Assembly (NCBI RefSeq): GCF_003351045.1
Contig: NZ_QQZY01000001.1
Span: forward strand, 62,001-126,000
Reading direction: 5' to 3'
Length of the DNA: 64,000 bases
From: Gaiella occulta
GTDB lineage: Bacteria > Actinomycetota > Thermoleophilia > Gaiellales > Gaiellaceae
Shown here: one piece after another, positions 63,566 to 64,000 of the stretch
Layout: every line of letters begins with the position of its first letter
Position numbering within the stretch: position 1 is the stretch's first letter
Notes under the pieces: generated by a model
Told to the model about the DNA's origin: nothing
Seen by the model: only the letters and a program-made list of their open reading frames with translations
Database searches by the model: none
Made by a program: the position numbers and the translations under genes

Positions 63566-64000
63566 TATCCGATCTCGGCCACCCGGACGGGCCGCCCCTC
63601 GCGCGCCGATCGCCGGGCGGCGAGCCCGATCACGAGCGGCGCGCGGCCGTCGGCGCCGCTCACCGGCGACGGGCCGCCGGCCCGCAGCGCCTCCGCGAAG
63701 GCTTCCCACTCCGCGAGGTAGCTCGGGAGGTAGCGCTCGAGGAAGAAGTGCGGGAGTGCCGGCGTGCGCGTCCCCTCGGCGGTGCGGACGGCTCCCGTGT
63801 GCGCGGGCGGGTTCTCGGACGCCGCCATCCCCCTGGAGCCGAACGCCTCGACGCGCTGGTCGAACCCGTAGGCGGCCTGCCGGCTGTTGTCGATCACGGT
63901 CAGGGTCCCGTCGGCGTGCCGGAGCGTGACGACGGCCGTGTCGAAGTCGCCCTCGGCGCCGATCGCCGGGTCGATACGCACCTCGCCCCGCGCGTAGACC
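63565..64000 (-). CDS. Gfo/Idh/MocA-family oxidoreductase, C-terminal part (partial)
   Basis: The frame is open from the window end to the stop at 63567-63565, so the N-terminal NAD-binding half lies beyond. The visible part reads VYARGEVRIDPAIGAEGDFDT, then VIDNSRQAAYGFDQRVEAFGSRGM, typical of the C-terminal domain of inositol 2-dehydrogenase (IolG)-like Gfo/Idh/MocA enzymes, and an Arg/Ala-rich end. It is the first visible gene of the PfkB/epimerase operon. The exact substrate (inositol or another polyol) cannot be told. Confidence 0.82.
   Translation of the reverse strand, partial: VYARGEVRIDPAIGAEGDFDTAVVTLRHADGTLTVIDNSRQAAYGFDQRVEAFGSRGMAASENPPAHTGAVRTAEGTRTPALPHFFLERYLPSYLAEWEAFAEALRAGGPSPVSGADGRAPLVIGLAARRSAREGRPVRVAEIG

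Overview
The window is very GC-rich, densely packed actinobacterial chromosome. The gene content (argJ-argB-argD-argR-argH, tkt-rpiB-tal-zwf-opcA, the GlgE glucan pathway, caa3-type oxidase genes, a GAF/HisKA_2 kinase with an ANTAR regulator) and the many GTG starts fit a deep-branching actinobacterium of the Thermoleophilia/Gaiellales kind. That placement is inference. Genes are mostly in operons with 4-bp ATGA/GTGA stop-start overlaps. Many first genes have a TAnnnT -10 box only 6-10 nt before the start codon, which suggests leaderless transcription.

Layout. 1-3.7 kb: arginine biosynthesis (argJ end, argB, argD, argR, argH), without argF or argG. 3.8-4.5 kb: SIMPL-domain protein and a strong hairpin terminator. 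4.5-8.2 kb: divergent nitrogen-assimilation genes, glnB-amt on the minus strand and glnA on the plus strand. Each has its own promoter and then a near-identical intrinsic terminator just before its own ribosome binding site, partly sequestered by an alternative 6-nt-loop hairpin. 8.3-11.3 kb: two small membrane proteins, then a sensor histidine kinase and an ANTAR (RNA-binding antiterminator) response regulator. 11.3-12.8 kb: ECF sigma factor and DUF4349 membrane protein. 12.9-14.8 kb: ABC-F ATPase. 14.8-20.7 kb: pentose-phosphate operon. 20.8-30.6 kb: catabolic island of a CUT2-type ABC importer, hydantoinase/oxoprolinase HyuA and HyuB, an M20 carbamoylase-like amidohydrolase and a GntR/FadR regulator. 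30.7-33.6 kb: HisN-like phosphatase, large secreted repeat protein, small DUF4242-like protein. 33.6-38 kb: ctaC-ctaD-ctaB with a 39-aa membrane ORF and a 20-bp tandem repeat. 38-51.2 kb: glucan/trehalose metabolism (malQ; glgE-treS-mak-glgB; glgX) interrupted by an ABC-2 exporter. 51.2-64 kb: GGDEF/HD-GYP protein, phosphoribosyltransferase, two more ABC-2 exporters, msrB, tRNA-Arg(CCU), a sulfite-oxidase-fold Mo enzyme with cytochrome b, PhzF, and a PfkB/epimerase/Gfo-Idh operon cut by the window end.

The most interesting signal is in the nitrogen region. Both glnA and glnB-amt carry an attenuator between promoter and RBS, with a competing hairpin whose 3' arm is the base of the terminator 5' arm. 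This is the arrangement used by ANTAR antiterminators, and an ANTAR two-component system lies about 1-4 kb away. I infer a local ANTAR-controlled antitermination circuit for ammonium uptake and glutamine synthesis. The second most interesting unit is the importer-hydantoinase island, whose substrate is not obvious from the sequence.
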